From: Halopiger goleimassiliensis
GTDB taxonomy: Archaea; Halobacteriota; Halobacteria; Halobacteriales; Natrialbaceae
Direction: 5' to 3'
DNA: 64,000 bases
Assembly (NCBI RefSeq): GCF_000455345.1
Contig: NZ_HG315691.1
Coordinates: forward strand, 194,696 to 258,695
A program made the translations under genes and the position numbers. The notes beneath the pieces are model-generated. The model did no database searches and was not told the origin of the DNA. It worked only from the letters and a program-made list of their open reading frames with translations. Of the stretch, positions 27,373-35,006 are shown in pieces; position 1 is the first letter of the stretch, and each line of letters opens with the position of its first letter.

Positions 27373-27795
27373 CGGCCGTTCGGCCGGGAGTGCGACTCGA
27401 GCAGACGCGAGAGTCCCACGACCCTACGGAAGAGCAAGCTCTTCCGAGCTGCGAGGGACCTCCGGCCCCTCGAGCAGTCGGCGCTTCGCGCCGACAGCCT
27501 CGCGAAACCTACGGTTTCGCTCAACGGGGAAGGGCAGGCTGTCACCCCGTCACCGACCGCGAGCGAACGAAAGCGCGGCGCGAAGCGCCGCGGTGAGACG
27601 AACGGCGAAGCCGTGAGTCAGTGAGCGAGCGGGTCGACGACCGATGTGGAGAACGCTACGCGTTCGGAACGGAGGGAGGAGTGTCCTCGTGAACGGAGTG
27701 AACGAGGGCTCGGAAGACGCTTCGCGTCTTCCGGTGCTTTTGGTCCAGCTTTTGCCGAGGGACGCTGCGCTGTGTGACGGAGTCACCAGCGCAGC
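27373..27795. repeat. Array of at least nine small hairpins, mostly with three-base loops
   Basis: This gene-free gap downstream of the L10e gene is packed with perfect inverted repeats. 27373-27386 is CGGCCG-TT. 27427-27446 has a CGGAAGAGC stem with an AA loop. 27478-27494 is TCGGCGC-TTC. 27502-27520 is GCGAAACC-TAC. 27574-27592 is CGCGGCGC-GAA. 27602-27614 is ACGGC-GAA. 27651-27665 is GAACGC-TAC. 27711-27733 is CGGAAGACGC-TTC. 27764-27795 has a GCTGCGCTG stem extended by GTGAC-GGA-GTCAC. Loops TTC/GAA and TAC recur. Adjacent spacers contain words such as GAACGGAGTGAACGAG. No protein is convincing. It may be transcribed as L10e 3' UTR or be a mosaic of short mobile palindromes. Confidence 0.85.
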
Positions 27796-27819
27796 AGACC
27801 GCAGGGCAAAAGGTGGTTT

Positions 27820-28350
27820 CTAGGCGATCAGCTTCTCTTCGCCCTTCTCGACGACGATGCGACACGGCGGCGAGATCTTGTTGTAGGAGCGACGGAGCGC
27901 TTCCTTGGCGAAGTCGGCGTCGTCGACGTCACACCAGATGGTGAAGATACGGTCGCCGGCGTCGATGCGCGCGGCGGTACCGACGATCTTCCCGAACGCC
28001 TGGCGCATCCCGTCGGAAACACGGTCCGCACCCGCGCCGGTCGCCTGCTTGTTCTCCCGGATGACGTGGTGGGGGAACTTGCGCAGGATCATCTTGTAGT
28101 TGTTCTCGCCGGCGTTTTTCAGCATGTGGCGGTTCGCCGACAGGCGCGAGGCCTCGAGGCTCCCGTGGCGGATCTGGACCTCTTCCTCGGTGACGAGGCT
28201 GATCTGGATGGGATAATCCTCGGGGTCGGCACCGATGTCGCCCATCTTGTGCTGTGCGATCTTCGAGCCCGGGATCCCAGTGATGTATTCGCGGCGCGTG
28301 TAAGCCGGCTTACTGATCTCCCGGTACATGGAGGCGGGTTTCTCGGACAT
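27820..28350 (-). CDS. rpl10e: 50S ribosomal protein L10e (uL16 family)
   Basis: A 176-residue archaeal L10e/L16 protein of the large subunit, near the peptidyl-transferase region. Recognisable segments are [67 protein letters not shown] and [25 protein letters not shown]. The length is exactly that of haloarchaeal homologues. It is transcribed alone; about 105 bases separate it from an unrelated small HTH gene upstream on the same strand. The region downstream is the hairpin array. Confidence 0.97.
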   Translation of the reverse strand: MSEKPASMYREISKPAYTRREYITGIPGSKIAQHKMGDIGADPEDYPIQISLVTEEEVQIRHGSLEASRLSANRHMLKNAGENNYKMILRKFPHHVIRENKQATGAGADRVSDGMRQAFGKIVGTAARIDAGDRIFTIWCDVDDADFAKEALRRSYNKISPPCRIVVEKGEEKLIA

Positions 28351-28455
28351 GGTTGTGGTTACTTACGAAAACGAAACGCTACTGTGGGGATAAAGCCTTC
28401 GAAGCGCGCTCCGGCGGTGACGGGTAGCTTCGCGGGTCCGATGACTGATCCGAGG

Positions 28456-28683
28456 TTAGGCGGCCGCGACGTACTCGGTACCAGTTCGTTCGACGACTTC
28501 CTCGCTCGAGAGCGACTCGAGGACGCTCAGCACGGAGAGTTTGCTCATCGCGAGCGTGTGGTGCAGGTCGGCGACGGTCGCGCCGTCGGTCGCCTCGAGG
28601 TAGACGTAGACGAGTTTCCCCTGGGGTGACGTGATCTCGGCGGGGACGCGGGACAACTGAGTGGATGTGAACTGGTGAGCCAT
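28456..28683 (-). CDS. Small winged-helix protein
   Basis: A 75-residue protein starting MAHQFTSTQLSRVPAE (28683). The rest reads as a compact winged HTH: TSPQGKLVYVYLEATDGATVADLHHTL, MSKLSVLSVLESLSSEEVVERTG. It resembles the DNA-binding half of TrmB-like regulators without any effector domain. GTTATATG lies about 30 bases upstream, supporting this start over an in-frame Met 14 codons earlier. Likely a transcription factor; the target is unknown. Confidence 0.72.
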   Translation of the reverse strand: MAHQFTSTQLSRVPAEITSPQGKLVYVYLEATDGATVADLHHTLAMSKLSVLSVLESLSSEEVVERTGTEYVAAA

Positions 28684-28933
28684 GTTCGGACGGTCGACGA
28701 ACCCACATATAACTCTGTGGTGCATCGCATGGATAGACGATAAAATATCGGTACGTGATTATATGTATTGTTCCGCGTTGGCATCGATCGGGTCGGAATC
28801 CGCGCGGACCGAACGCGGGGGAGCGGCCGTCCTGACCCCAGACGAACCGCGTCTCGAGAGCGCAGGTCGTGGCACCTCCAGAGAGCGGGAGGTCGGCGGC
28901 GTATTTAAGGGGCCACCACTGCTAGCTCTGTGC

Positions 28934-30133
28934 ATGATGTGGAGTTTCCGGATCGGATCCGTATTCGGGATTCCGATCAAACTCGACGTGACATTTCTGT
29001 TGATTCTACCGATCTTCGCGTACCTCATCGGGATCCAGGTCGGGGAGTTAGTAGGGACGCTCAACCGGGAGCTGGGAACGGAGATCATCGACGCCGCGGC
29101 CGTGACCAGTCCCTGGTGGATGCCGTGGGCGCTGGGGTTGGCCGCCGCGCTCGGGTTGTTCGTCGGCGTCTTCTTGCACGAACTCGGTCACTCGCTGGTC
29201 GCCCAGCGGTACGGGTTTCCGATCGACTCGATCACGCTCTGGTTGCTCGGCGGCATCGCCGCCCTCTCGGAGATGCCCGAGGACTGGCGACAGGAGTTCA
29301 GCATCGCCATCGCGGGGCCGGTCGTCTCGGTACTCGTGGGGATCGGCTCGTTCGGCCTCTTCTTCGCGACGCCGGAGTCACTGGACGGTGCCCGGTTCGT
29401 CCTCCTGTACCTGGGCATGCTGAACGTCGTCCTCGCGGTCTTCAACATGCTCCCCGCGTTCCCGATGGACGGTGGCCGCATCCTCCGTGCGTTGCTCGCC
29501 CGGAGCCAGCCCTACGCCCGGGCGACCCAGCAGGCCGCGACGATCGGCAAGGGGTTCGCGGTGGTGCTCGGATTGCTCGGTCTGTTCCTGTTCAACGTCG
29601 TCTTCATCGCGCTCGCCTTCTTCATCTACATCGCCGCCTCGAGCGAGGCCCAGCAGGTGACGATGAAGGCGGCGTTCCAGGACGTGACGGTCGCGGACAT
29701 CATGACGCCCTCCAGGGATCTACACACGGTCGAGCCGGATACGACCGTCGCCGAACTCGTCCAGCGGATGTTCACCGAGCGCCACACCGGTTATCCGGTC
29801 GTCGAAATCGACGGATTCGGAAACGAACGCCTGATCGGGCTGGTGACGCTGTCGGACGCCCGCGAGGTGGATCCGATCGAGCGTGAAGCGTTCACGGTCG
29901 AAGACGTGATGACGACCGACCTCGAGACGATCACGCCCGGCTCCGACGCGATGACCGCCATCGAGCGCATGCGCGAACACGACATCGGTCGGCTGCTCGT
30001 GGTCGATGACGGCGACCTCGTCGGCATCATCTCCCGGTCCGATCTGATGACCGCCTTCGACATCGTCCAGCAAAGCGGCGGTTCGATCGACCTCACGAGC
30101 CGTCCACGACAGGCGAGTCAGTTGCAACAGTAA
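28934..30133 (+). CDS. Site-2-protease-type membrane metalloprotease with two CBS domains
   Basis: A 399-residue integral-membrane protease of the M50 family (SpoIVFB-like group). Residues 1-250 hold about six helices with the zinc motif HELGH in GVFLHELGHSLVAQRYG. The third ligand motif is LNMLPAFPMDGGRILRALLA. Residues about 255-390 are two CBS domains (DVTVADIMTPSRDLHTV and FTVEDVMTTDLETITPG), which usually bind adenine nucleotides and gate activity. It would cleave a membrane-anchored regulator inside the bilayer. The start ATG at 28934 fits TTTAAG (28904-28909) for a leaderless message; a second ATG follows immediately. Confidence 0.92.
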   Translation: MMWSFRIGSVFGIPIKLDVTFLLILPIFAYLIGIQVGELVGTLNRELGTEIIDAAAVTSPWWMPWALGLAAALGLFVGVFLHELGHSLVAQRYGFPIDSITLWLLGGIAALSEMPEDWRQEFSIAIAGPVVSVLVGIGSFGLFFATPESLDGARFVLLYLGMLNVVLAVFNMLPAFPMDGGRILRALLARSQPYARATQQAATIGKGFAVVLGLLGLFLFNVVFIALAFFIYIAASSEAQQVTMKAAFQDVTVADIMTPSRDLHTVEPDTTVAELVQRMFTERHTGYPVVEIDGFGNERLIGLVTLSDAREVDPIEREAFTVEDVMTTDLETITPGSDAMTAIERMREHDIGRLLVVDDGDLVGIISRSDLMTAFDIVQQSGGSIDLTSRPRQASQLQQ

Positions 30134-30210
30134 CCGGAAAATCGAACGCGTCTCGCGCTCGCGTGCCGGATCCAACATTTTTAACCGCGGCCGGGGCCGA
30201 CGGTCCGGCG

Positions 30211-31242
30211 ATGCCACCGGCCATCGAGACCGTCGATCTGGTGAAGGAGTACGGCGACTTGCGCGCGCTGCAGGAACTGTCGCTGACGGTCGAGGAAGGC
30301 GAGTTCTTCGGCCTGCTCGGACCGAACGGCGCGGGGAAGACGACGTTCATCAACACGCTGGTCGGTCTGGTTCGCAAGACCGGCGGCGAGGCCCGCGTCT
30401 TCGGCTACGACGTCGAAGACGACTACCGGCAGGCCCGGGACGCCATCGGGCTGGCACCCCAGGAGTTCAACGTCGATCGCTTCTTCCCGATCAAGGAGGT
30501 GCTGATGCACAAGGCCGGCTACCACGGTGTGCCGACGGAGGAGGCCGCCGAACGCGCCGACGAGGTGCTCAAACGCGTCGGCATCTACGACAAGCGCCAC
30601 GAGCGGTTCGACTGGCTCTCCGGCGGGATGAAACGCCGACTCCTGCTCGCGCGGGCACTCGTGACCGATCCCGACCTGTTGATCCTGGACGAACCGACCG
30701 CGGGCGTCGACGTCCAGTTGCGCCACGACCTCTGGGACCTCGTGACGGAACTCAACGAGGAGGGGACCACCGTCCTGTTGACGACCCACTACATCGAGGA
30801 AGCCGAACGCCTCTGTGACCGGGTCGCGATCCTCAACGAGGGCCGCAAGATCACGGTCGCGACGCCGGACGAACTCAAGAAACGGGGGACGGACACGATC
30901 GCCGTCCGCCTCGAGTCCACGGGGACGATCAACTCCGCGTCGCTCGAGGCCGACCTCGGATCGTACGTCCACGACGTCTCGGCGACGGGCGACCGGCTCG
31001 AGGTCCGCGTCGACGACGGCGGCTCGACCGCACCGCGACTGCTCAACGACCTCGAGGCCCGGGGGTACGAGATCGCCGACCTCGAAATCTCGCGGACGTC
31101 CCTCGAGGAAATCTTCGTCGACATGACCCGCAGCGAGGACCGGACGGTGACGCGGTCGTCGGCCTCGAGCGCCGGTGACGACGACAGCGATACCGCGACC
31201 GGCGAACGAGAATCCGAGCGCGAACAGGAGGGGGTCGCCTGA
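30211..31242 (+). CDS. ABC transporter ATP-binding protein
   Basis: A 343-residue ATPase for a drug- or lipid-type exporter (DrrA/CcmA-like). Walker A is GLLGPNGAGKTTFIN, the signature is WLSGGMKRRLLLARAL, and Walker B is LLILDEPTAGVD, followed by TTHYIEEAERLCDRV. Residues about 235-310 form the extra C-terminal domain of this subfamily, and the tail is acidic. The start at 30211 is 28 bases after TTTTTAAC. Its TGA overlaps the permease ATG (TGATG), so the two are one operon. Confidence 0.93.
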   Translation: MPPAIETVDLVKEYGDLRALQELSLTVEEGEFFGLLGPNGAGKTTFINTLVGLVRKTGGEARVFGYDVEDDYRQARDAIGLAPQEFNVDRFFPIKEVLMHKAGYHGVPTEEAAERADEVLKRVGIYDKRHERFDWLSGGMKRRLLLARALVTDPDLLILDEPTAGVDVQLRHDLWDLVTELNEEGTTVLLTTHYIEEAERLCDRVAILNEGRKITVATPDELKKRGTDTIAVRLESTGTINSASLEADLGSYVHDVSATGDRLEVRVDDGGSTAPRLLNDLEARGYEIADLEISRTSLEEIFVDMTRSEDRTVTRSSASSAGDDDSDTATGERESEREQEGVA

Positions 31243-32039
31243 TGCTCTCGACCGGCTTTCGCTCGCTGTTCCGGCGCGAAGTGTTGCGGTTCGTCCGACG
31301 ACCAAAGAACACGTTCATGCCGCCGGCGATCACGAACGTGCTCTACTTCGCGGTCTTCGGGGTGATCCTCGGCGGCCGGATCGAGGAACCCGTCGAGGGC
31401 ATCGGCTATATCCTCTTTCTGATTCCCGGCCTCGTGGTGCTGGGAACGATCTCGAACGCCTTCGAGAACGCCTCCTTCTCGATCTTCCACGGCCGGTGGA
31501 ACGAGTACATCCACGAGACGCTGACCTCGCCGTTGTCCTACGCGGAGATGGTCGTCGCCTACGTCGGCGCGAGCGCGGTTCGCGGGTTGATCGTCGGCGT
31601 CATCATCGCCGTCATCGGGGCGCTGTTCGTCCCGGTCACCGTCTCGAACCCCGCGTTCCTCGTCGCGACGATGATCATCATCGCGGCGCTGTTCGCGGGC
31701 TTCGGCATCATCGGCGGCCTCGTGGCGCGGGACTTCGACGACCTCACCGTGATGAACCAGTTCATCCTGCGGCCGCTCGTGTTCTTCGGTGCGGTCTTCT
31801 ACTCGCTGACCATGCTCGAGCCGATCTGGCAGTACGTCTCCCTGCTGAACCCGATGGTCTACATGGTCGACAGCGTCCGGTACGGCCTGCTGGGCTACTC
31901 GGACATGCACCACGTCGCGCCGGCCGCCTACGCCGAGTTCGCGCCGTTCGGTTCGCTCGGGATCCTCACGCTGCTGACGGCGGTCGTGATCGCGATCGAT
32001 ATCTACCTGTTCAAGATCGGCTACGGGCTGACGGACTGA
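31242..32039 (+). CDS. ABC-2 type transporter permease
   Basis: A 265-residue six-helix permease with the ABC-2 pattern. An N-terminal FRSLFRREVLRFVRRPKN cytoplasmic segment is followed by helices. Then come HGRWNEYIHETLTSPLSYAEMV (coupling region), NQFILRPLVFFGAVFYSLTMLEPIWQ and LNPMVYMVDSVRYGLLG. It is translationally coupled to the preceding ATPase and forms the membrane half of that exporter. The substrate is unknown. Confidence 0.92.
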   Translation: MLSTGFRSLFRREVLRFVRRPKNTFMPPAITNVLYFAVFGVILGGRIEEPVEGIGYILFLIPGLVVLGTISNAFENASFSIFHGRWNEYIHETLTSPLSYAEMVVAYVGASAVRGLIVGVIIAVIGALFVPVTVSNPAFLVATMIIIAALFAGFGIIGGLVARDFDDLTVMNQFILRPLVFFGAVFYSLTMLEPIWQYVSLLNPMVYMVDSVRYGLLGYSDMHHVAPAAYAEFAPFGSLGILTLLTAVVIAIDIYLFKIGYGLTD

Positions 32040-32106
32040 CGGCGTCCGCCTCGGTTCGTCGCCGAGTCGATTCGAGCATGAGACCTTTGTGTGATCCGCC
32101 ACAGAG

Positions 32107-32796
32107 ATGTGCGCAACGAAATATCTCCGCGCCACCGCGACCGTCGATCCCGACACCGCGCCGACGTTCCTGAACGTGCTGGCGAACGGGGAGCGAATCG
32201 ACGAAGCGCGGAAGGTGAACTGGAACGCCAGCCGCGACGACGGCGAGACGGCGCTGTTCGCCATCGACGGCGACGCCGAGTACTTCGGGGACCGCGTCGC
32301 GGGGACGCCCGGAATCGAATCGATCGCGCTGTCGGCCGACGAGCGGGGACAGCGGTACGCGCTCGTCGAGATGCGTCCCCTCGAGACGCCGATGGCGGAC
32401 CTGACCGACCGGGCGTGTTCCCAGCCCGGACTCGTCATTCAGCGCCCGCTCGTCTACCGCGACGGCGCGGTCTACGGCCACGTCGTCGGCGATCCCGACC
32501 GCCTGCAGGCCGCGCTCGACGGGGTCGGCGACGCGATCGACGTCCGCATCGACGAGATCGGGACCGGCCGCGGCGATCCGGACCGACCGACGACGGCGCT
32601 GAGCGAGCGCCAGCGCGAGGCGGTCACCGCCGCTCTCGCGTTGGGGCACTACGACGAACCGCGGGCGGCTACCCACGCCAACGTCGCCGATGCGCTCGGC
32701 TGTGCGGCCGCGACGGCCAGTGAACACCTGCGAAAGGCGGAGGCGAAACTCATCCGCGCGGGGACGGAAGGAGTCGAGTTCGAACCGCAACCGTGA
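32107..32796 (+). CDS. Bat-type HTH-10 transcriptional regulator
   Basis: A 229-residue protein with the haloarchaeal bacterio-opsin-activator architecture: an N-terminal sensing region (MCATKYLRATATVDP to about residue 155). The C-terminal HTH-10 domain is at about 165-220 (LSERQREAVTAALALGHYDEPR, VADALGCAAATASEHLRKAEAKLI). It lacks PAS or GAF domains of the larger Bat proteins. It is downstream of the ABC operon and convergent with the quinone-reductase-like gene, with four bases between the stop codons. Confidence 0.82.
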   Translation: MCATKYLRATATVDPDTAPTFLNVLANGERIDEARKVNWNASRDDGETALFAIDGDAEYFGDRVAGTPGIESIALSADERGQRYALVEMRPLETPMADLTDRACSQPGLVIQRPLVYRDGAVYGHVVGDPDRLQAALDGVGDAIDVRIDEIGTGRGDPDRPTTALSERQREAVTAALALGHYDEPRAATHANVADALGCAAATASEHLRKAEAKLIRAGTEGVEFEPQP

Positions 32797-32800
32797 GCGG

Positions 32801-33817
32801 TCAGTCCTCGTACTCGGCGACCTTCACCAACTGCTTCCCGATGTTCTCGCCCTCGAACAGCCCGAGGAAGGCGTCGGGCGCGTTCTCGAACCCTTCGACG
32901 ACGTTCTCGCGGTACTTCACGTCGCCGTTCTGAACGAACGTCGAGAGGCGCTCGAGCGCCTGGCCCCATCGCTGCTGGTAGTCGCTGACGAGGAAGCCCT
33001 CGACCGTCGCGCGGGACTCGATGAGTTTGGCCAGCTTTCGCGGGCCGGTCGGGACCTCGGTCGCGTTGTACAGCGCGATCTGTCCGCAGACCGCGACGCG
33101 GGCGTCGACGTTCAGCCGCGGCCAGACGGCGTCGGTGATCGGGCCGCCGACGTTGTCGAAGTAGCAGTCGACGCCGTCGGGGCAGGCCTCGTCGATCGCA
33201 CTCGAGAGGTCGTCGGTCGCTTTGTAGTTGATCGCGGCGTCGAACCCGAGGTCGTCGGTGAGCCAGTCGACCTTCGCCTCGCTGCCGGCGGTGCCGACGA
33301 CGCGCGCACCCGAGAGTTTCGCGAGTTGGCCGACCACGGAGCCGACCGCGCCGGCCGCGGCGGAGACGACCACCGTATCGCCGGGTTTCGGGTCACAGAC
33401 GTCGTTCAACCCCCAGTAGGCGGTCACGCCGGGCATGCCGAGCACGCCCAGCGCGGTCGAGACGGGGCCGTGGTCCGGGTTCACTGCCTGCAGTTCGCCC
33501 GCGTCGGCGACCGCGTGTTCGGCCCACAGGAGTTCGCCGGTGACGACGTCGCCCGCCTCGAACTGCGCGCTGTTGGACTCGACGACCTCGCCGACGACGT
33601 TTGCCTTCATCGGATCGCCGACGTCCCACGGCTCGGCGTAGGATTCGGCGTCGCGCATCCGGCCGCGCATGTAGGGGTCGACCGACTGGTAGAGCGTCTT
33701 CACGAGCACCTCGTTCGGCCCGGGTTCGGGTCGTTCGACGGTGACGAGTTCGAAGTTGTCCTGGCTCGGTTCGCCCACGGGGCGACTGGCGAGTCGCCAC
33801 TGGCGTGTCTCGGCCAT
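32801..33817 (-). CDS. NADP-dependent medium-chain oxidoreductase (CurA/PTGR-like)
   Basis: A 338-residue zinc-independent member of the medium-chain dehydrogenase/reductase family, reducing double bonds of enones. It begins MAETRQWRLASRPVGEPS and has VDPYMRGRMRD. The Rossmann loop is VVSAAAGAVGSVVGQLAK, followed by VDCYFDNVGGPITDAVWPRL. These are features of leukotriene B4 12-hydroxydehydrogenase/curcumin-reductase-type proteins. There is no zinc-binding cysteine cluster. It is divergent from the carbonic anhydrase gene. Confidence 0.9.
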   Translation of the reverse strand: MAETRQWRLASRPVGEPSQDNFELVTVERPEPGPNEVLVKTLYQSVDPYMRGRMRDAESYAEPWDVGDPMKANVVGEVVESNSAQFEAGDVVTGELLWAEHAVADAGELQAVNPDHGPVSTALGVLGMPGVTAYWGLNDVCDPKPGDTVVVSAAAGAVGSVVGQLAKLSGARVVGTAGSEAKVDWLTDDLGFDAAINYKATDDLSSAIDEACPDGVDCYFDNVGGPITDAVWPRLNVDARVAVCGQIALYNATEVPTGPRKLAKLIESRATVEGFLVSDYQQRWGQALERLSTFVQNGDVKYRENVVEGFENAPDAFLGLFEGENIGKQLVKVAEYED

Positions 33818-33966
33818 ACCCGACTCGTGAACGCGCCGACAGGTGAAGATTTGCCTCCCGGAAGGCGAGATCGACGGACCACCAGTCGGCGAGCGACCGG
33901 CGGAACGTACCGCCAGCGGTGGGAATCGCCTCGAACTTTTTTGCCCTCGTTCGTCGGAGTGGGGCC

Positions 33967-34668
33967 ATGGGAACCACTCGGAAGTTCCTCGAGGAACTGC
34001 TCGCCGGCAACCAGCGCCACGTCGAGTCCCTCCCCGAGGCGTACTTCGCCGAGGTCCAGACGAGCCAGCACCCGGAGACCGTCGCGATCTGCTGTTCGGA
34101 CTCGCGGGTGCCACAGGAGCACATGTGGGGGTTCGACCACCCCGGCGTGATCTTCACCCCGAGCAACATCGGCAACCAGGTCTGGGATACGGACGACGGC
34201 GAGCGGATCGTCGACGGCGGCGTCCTCTACCCGATCTACCACACCGACACCGACGTCGTCGCCGTCGTCGGGCACACCGGCTGCGGCGCGATTACGGCCG
34301 CTTACCGGGTCGCGACCGGGGGCGACCTCCCCGGCCCGCAGGGCGTCGACAAGTGGGTCGAACTGCTGGTTCCCGTGGTCGAGGAGGCCCTCGAGTGCGG
34401 GCTGATAGACCGCGAGGCGGCCGAGTCGGCCGTGGTGAACCAGCTCGTCGAGTACAACGTCGACCACCAGGCGCAGTTCCTGCGGGAGTCCGAGGACGTA
34501 CCCGAGGACGTCGACGTCTACGGCTTCGTCTACGACTTCCAGGGCGTCTACGGCAACGAGTACGGCCGGGCCTACCTGGTCAACGTCAACGGCGAGACCG
34601 ACTCCGAGCGGATCGCGGCGCTGGTCCCCGACGAGTTCGCGACGGCGACCGAGAGCCTGCTGTTCTGA
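33967..34668 (+). CDS. Beta-class carbonic anhydrase
   Basis: A 233-residue zinc enzyme interconverting CO2 and bicarbonate. Zinc ligands and catalytic dyad are in AICCSDSRVP (Cys, Asp-Arg) and VVGHTGCGAI (His, Cys), which is the beta-CA pattern. The insertion VWDTDDGERIVDGGVLYPIYHTD-type sequence is longer than minimal beta-CAs. The start ATG at 33967 gives MGTTRKFLEELLAGNQRHVE, the usual N-terminal helix. It lies about 340 bases from a DabA/DabB inorganic-carbon transporter operon that ends toward it, suggesting a shared role in bicarbonate supply. Confidence 0.93.
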   Translation: MGTTRKFLEELLAGNQRHVESLPEAYFAEVQTSQHPETVAICCSDSRVPQEHMWGFDHPGVIFTPSNIGNQVWDTDDGERIVDGGVLYPIYHTDTDVVAVVGHTGCGAITAAYRVATGGDLPGPQGVDKWVELLVPVVEEALECGLIDREAAESAVVNQLVEYNVDHQAQFLRESEDVPEDVDVYGFVYDFQGVYGNEYGRAYLVNVNGETDSERIAALVPDEFATATESLLF

Positions 34669-34738
34669 CGCGACCGACGAACGGGAAGTGGGAACGGCCG
34701 TCGGTACCGTTTTGTCGGTCGTGGCGAAACGGACGCCT

Positions 34739-34957
34739 ATGCGAGACCGGTTCGACTCCGACGTCGGCTTCTACTACGCGATCGGGGCGTTCACGATCGC
34801 GATCTTCGTCGTCGCCCTGGCGGCGCTCGCGTTCGTCGGCCCCGCCGGAATCGGTGCCCGGGAGCTCGGGGGGCTCGTGGTGGGCTTTCTGCTGTTCATG
34901 CTGGTGTACTTCGTCTCCGTGACGGTCCACCGACTCGAGGAGCGCGAACAGACGTGA
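34739..34957 (+). CDS. Small two-helix membrane protein
   Basis: A 72-residue protein with two predicted membrane helices (residues about 14-34 and 44-62), between MRDRFDSDVGFYYAIG and the charged end HRLEEREQT. I do not recognise a family. It lies between carbonic anhydrase (same strand, about 70 bases downstream of it) and the convergent dabA, so a link to carbon uptake is possible but unproven. Confidence 0.65.
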   Translation: MRDRFDSDVGFYYAIGAFTIAIFVVALAALAFVGPAGIGARELGGLVVGFLLFMLVYFVSVTVHRLEEREQT

Positions 34958-35006
34958 ACGAAGCGACTGGGGAACGAAGCGTCTGTGCTCGGCCACAACG
35001 GGCCGC

